This document shows, one piece after another, positions 32,370 to 33,851 of a stretch of 33,851 nucleotides of DNA. The notes under the pieces are model-generated. The model had not been told where the DNA came from, ran no database searches, and worked only from the letters and a program-made list of their open reading frames with translations. The translations under genes and the position numbers were made by a program. The stretch comes from an uncultured Clostridia bacterium (GTDB lineage Bacteria > Bacillota > Clostridia > Christensenellales > UBA1242), in the NCBI GenBank assembly GCA_934754445.1, contig CAKVHZ010000012.1, forward strand, positions 1 through 33,851, written 5' to 3'. The number at the start of each line of letters is the position of its first letter. Within the stretch, counting starts at the first letter, position 1.

Positions 32370-33399
32370 TTTAAATGAAATTGAAAAAATAATTATAGGT
32401 CAAAATGAACCTAAATTTAGAGCACTTCAACTTTATCAAGGTTTATATTTAGGAAAAAGTTTTAACGAAATCACAACAATAAGTAAAAATTTAAAGCAGT
32501 ATTTACAAAATAATTATATAAGTCAACCACTATCAATTTTAGATACTAAAATTTCTAAAGACGGAACTGTTAAATTCGTGTTTAAATTAACCGATAACAA
32601 TATTATAGAAAGTGTTTTAATGCAATATGAATACGGTTACACACTTTGTGTTTCAACTCAAATTGGTTGTAATATGCACTGCAAGTTTTGTGCTAGCGGA
32701 CTTAGCGGAAAAGTTAGAGATTTAACAAGTGGCGAAATTTTAGCCGAAGTAATACTTGCAAATAAATTTTTAGATGGTAAACTTGGCGAAAAACGAAAAA
32801 TCACTAACATAGTTTTAATGGGAAGTGGAGAACCACTAGAAAACTATGATAATGTTACTAAATTTTTAAGATTAGTTACATTTGAAAAAGGGTTTAACAT
32901 AAGTGAAAGAAACATATCGCTTTCTACTTGTGGAATAGTTGATAATATTTACAAACTAGCGGATGATGGGTTTAAAGTAACATTAACTATTAGTTTGCAC
33001 GCAATTAAAGACGAAGTTCGAAAAGAAATTATGCCTATAGCAAAACGATATACAGTTAAAGAAATTTTAAATGCTTGCGAATATTACTATAACAAAACAA
33101 ATAGAAGAATAGTTTTTGAATACACATTAATTAAAGATGTAAATGACTCTATGAACGAACCTTATGCAATTAAAAGTATAATGAAACGATATAAAATGCA
33201 ATATCATTTTAATGTTATATGTTTAAATGAAAATGACGGAATAAGTGGACTAAAAACTACGGGGCGAGATTATGCTAGAAAATTTACTAATATGCTAGAA
33301 AAAAATGGAGTATCTGCAAGTTTAAGAAGAACACTTGGAGAAGATATTGAAGGTGCTTGCGGAATGCTTAGAAAAAAATATCTAAAAACAGAAGAGTAA
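32347..33399 (+). CDS. rlmN: 23S rRNA (adenine2503-C2)-methyltransferase RlmN
   Basis: Radical-SAM enzyme that methylates A2503 of 23S rRNA and A37 of some tRNAs. 350 aa. The iron-sulfur motif CNMHCKFC (CxxxCxxC, about residues 105-112), MGSGEPLENYDN for SAM binding, and the C-terminal EGACGML carrying the second catalytic Cys are all present. The start overlaps fmt by 23 nt in another frame with AGGA upstream; no later in-frame Met would keep the N-terminal domain, so translational coupling to fmt is likely. Hairpins, not a classic terminator, follow it. Confidence 0.96.
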   Translation: METILNYSLNEIEKIIIGQNEPKFRALQLYQGLYLGKSFNEITTISKNLKQYLQNNYISQPLSILDTKISKDGTVKFVFKLTDNNIIESVLMQYEYGYTLCVSTQIGCNMHCKFCASGLSGKVRDLTSGEILAEVILANKFLDGKLGEKRKITNIVLMGSGEPLENYDNVTKFLRLVTFEKGFNISERNISLSTCGIVDNIYKLADDGFKVTLTISLHAIKDEVRKEIMPIAKRYTVKEILNACEYYYNKTNRRIVFEYTLIKDVNDSMNEPYAIKSIMKRYKMQYHFNVICLNENDGISGLKTTGRDYARKFTNMLEKNGVSASLRRTLGEDIEGACGMLRKKYLKTEE

Positions 33400-33406
33400 G
33401 ATAAAA

Positions 33407-33451
33407 TTTTCACTTTGTGAAAGTTAAATTTGCTTTAGTAAGCAAGTTAAC
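33407..33451. repeat. Two small hairpins with GTTAA linkers after rlmN
   Basis: TTTCAC-TTT-GTGAAA (33408-33422) and TTGCTT-TAGT-AAGCAA (33430-33445), followed by GTTAAA and GTTAAC. The first could act as a weak terminator of rlmN, but no T run follows it. They resemble the units near 33650. Confidence 0.75.
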
Positions 33452-33463
33452 AATAGGTTATAT

Positions 33464-33551
33464 TTTTGCTCTTTCGACATGAATTACATTTTGTTAAGTT
33501 GTTCGCATGCTCACAAAAGCACAAAATTGTAATTATGTCTGCGAGCAAAAG
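33464..33551. repeat. Dispersed fold-back element, copy B
   Basis: An imperfect palindrome of 26 pairs: TTTTGCTC (33464-33471) with GAGCAAAA (33543-33550), GACAT with ATGTC, AATTACA with TGTAATT, TTTTGT with ACAAAA, around a 26-nt loop containing GCATGC. Positions 33481-33551 align without gaps to 20640-20710 (56/71 identical). Confidence 0.82.
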
Positions 33552-33649
33552 GAAAATAAAAAGTGAAAAATTACACGATAAAATATATTATATATAAAAA
33601 TTGATATAGAAATAACAGCATATAAAATAAAAAAAGATACGCCCGCAAC

Positions 33650-33738
33650 TTTTCACATTGTGAAAAATTTAACGTTTTGCTTGCAAAACATTTAACTTGT
33701 GCAACGGCACAAATTTAACTTGCAACAGCCAATTTAAC
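33650..33738. repeat. Array of short hairpins with constant ATTTAAC linker
   Basis: Units: TTTTCAC-ATT-GTGAAAA, GTTTTGC-TT-GCAAAAC, TTGTGC-AACG-GCACAA, and a degenerate TTGCAACAGCCA, each followed by ATTTAAC (starts 33667, 33690, 33713, 33732; period 23, 23, 19 nt). Stem sequences differ, pairing and linker do not. Confidence 0.85.
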
Positions 33739-33773
33739 TATTTTTTAACTTTTTTAAAAAAATAACTAAAATT

Positions 33774-33814
33774 GCTTGACAAAAAATGCCAAAAAATGCG
33801 ACTATTTTTAATAG
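33774..33814 (+). repeat. 41-bp block, copy 2 (first copy at 17248-17288)
   Basis: GCTTGACA...TATTTTTAATAG, 37/41 identical to copy 1. Here ACTATT-TTT-AATAGT (33801-33815) is a small perfect hairpin. By analogy with copy 1 it may lie upstream of a gene beyond the window end. Confidence 0.75.
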
Positions 33815-33851
33815 TAAAAAACCAAAATCAATTATCACACAAGGCGAGAGA

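Noticed and set aside
33650..33738. CRISPR-like array
   Set aside because: The constant part is only 7 nt, the variable parts are palindromes, and no cas genes are present.

Overview
The window is about 34 kb of very AT-rich bacterial chromosome using the standard code. It carries ribosomal proteins, tRNA synthetases, DNA polymerase I, CtsR-regulated clpC, a GPR-type spore protease and an intact sporulation sigma factor K. That mix points to an endospore-forming, low-GC Firmicutes/Bacillota-type organism, probably an uncultured gut Clostridia-like lineage (the lineage is inference). No prophage, insertion sequence, rRNA or CRISPR array is seen.

Layout. 1-5881: housekeeping genes as short units, each with its own promoter and terminator: aspS, a patatin-like lipase, rplS with a leader RNA, rpsU, a small unknown protein, and a short proS lacking the editing domain. 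5903-9794: a three-gene operon of a MoxR-type AAA+ ATPase with an unusual N-terminal domain, a P-loop-less mini-ATPase-like protein, and a HExxH/VWA protein, behind a promoter buried in a long palindrome. This is the most system-like locus. 9795-10920: a pentanucleotide repeat, a zinc-ribbon/HicB-like protein and tRNA-Leu(CAA), all on or facing the minus strand. 11062-17044: a small membrane protein, polA, a lytic transglycosylase overlapping a catalytically dead amidohydrolase homologue, rpsT (minus) and gpr. 17045-19505: a non-coding leader with tandem repeats and a terminator, then a secreted SGNH hydrolase with a TasA/camelysin-like N-terminus. 19572-23291: ctsR-mcsA-(repeat element)-clpC, without mcsB. 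23327-29475: a DMT transporter, a methyltransferase, an orphan ABC-type binding lipoprotein (minus), pgsA, a small membrane protein and a repeat-rich surface lipoprotein. 29536-33399: sigK, an unknown nuclease-like protein, def, fmt and rlmN. 33400-33851: no gene, but hairpin arrays and two dispersed repeats that also occur elsewhere in the window.

Two themes cut across the region. First, several genes have a -10 box ending exactly 6 nt before the ATG and no Shine-Dalgarno, which predicts leaderless mRNAs beside a conventional strong-SD class. Second, intergenic DNA holds structured repeats: a 71-nt fold-back element in two copies at about 79% identity, a 41-bp block in two copies, and a 23-nt-period array in which the hairpin stems change sequence but stay paired while a 7-nt linker is constant.
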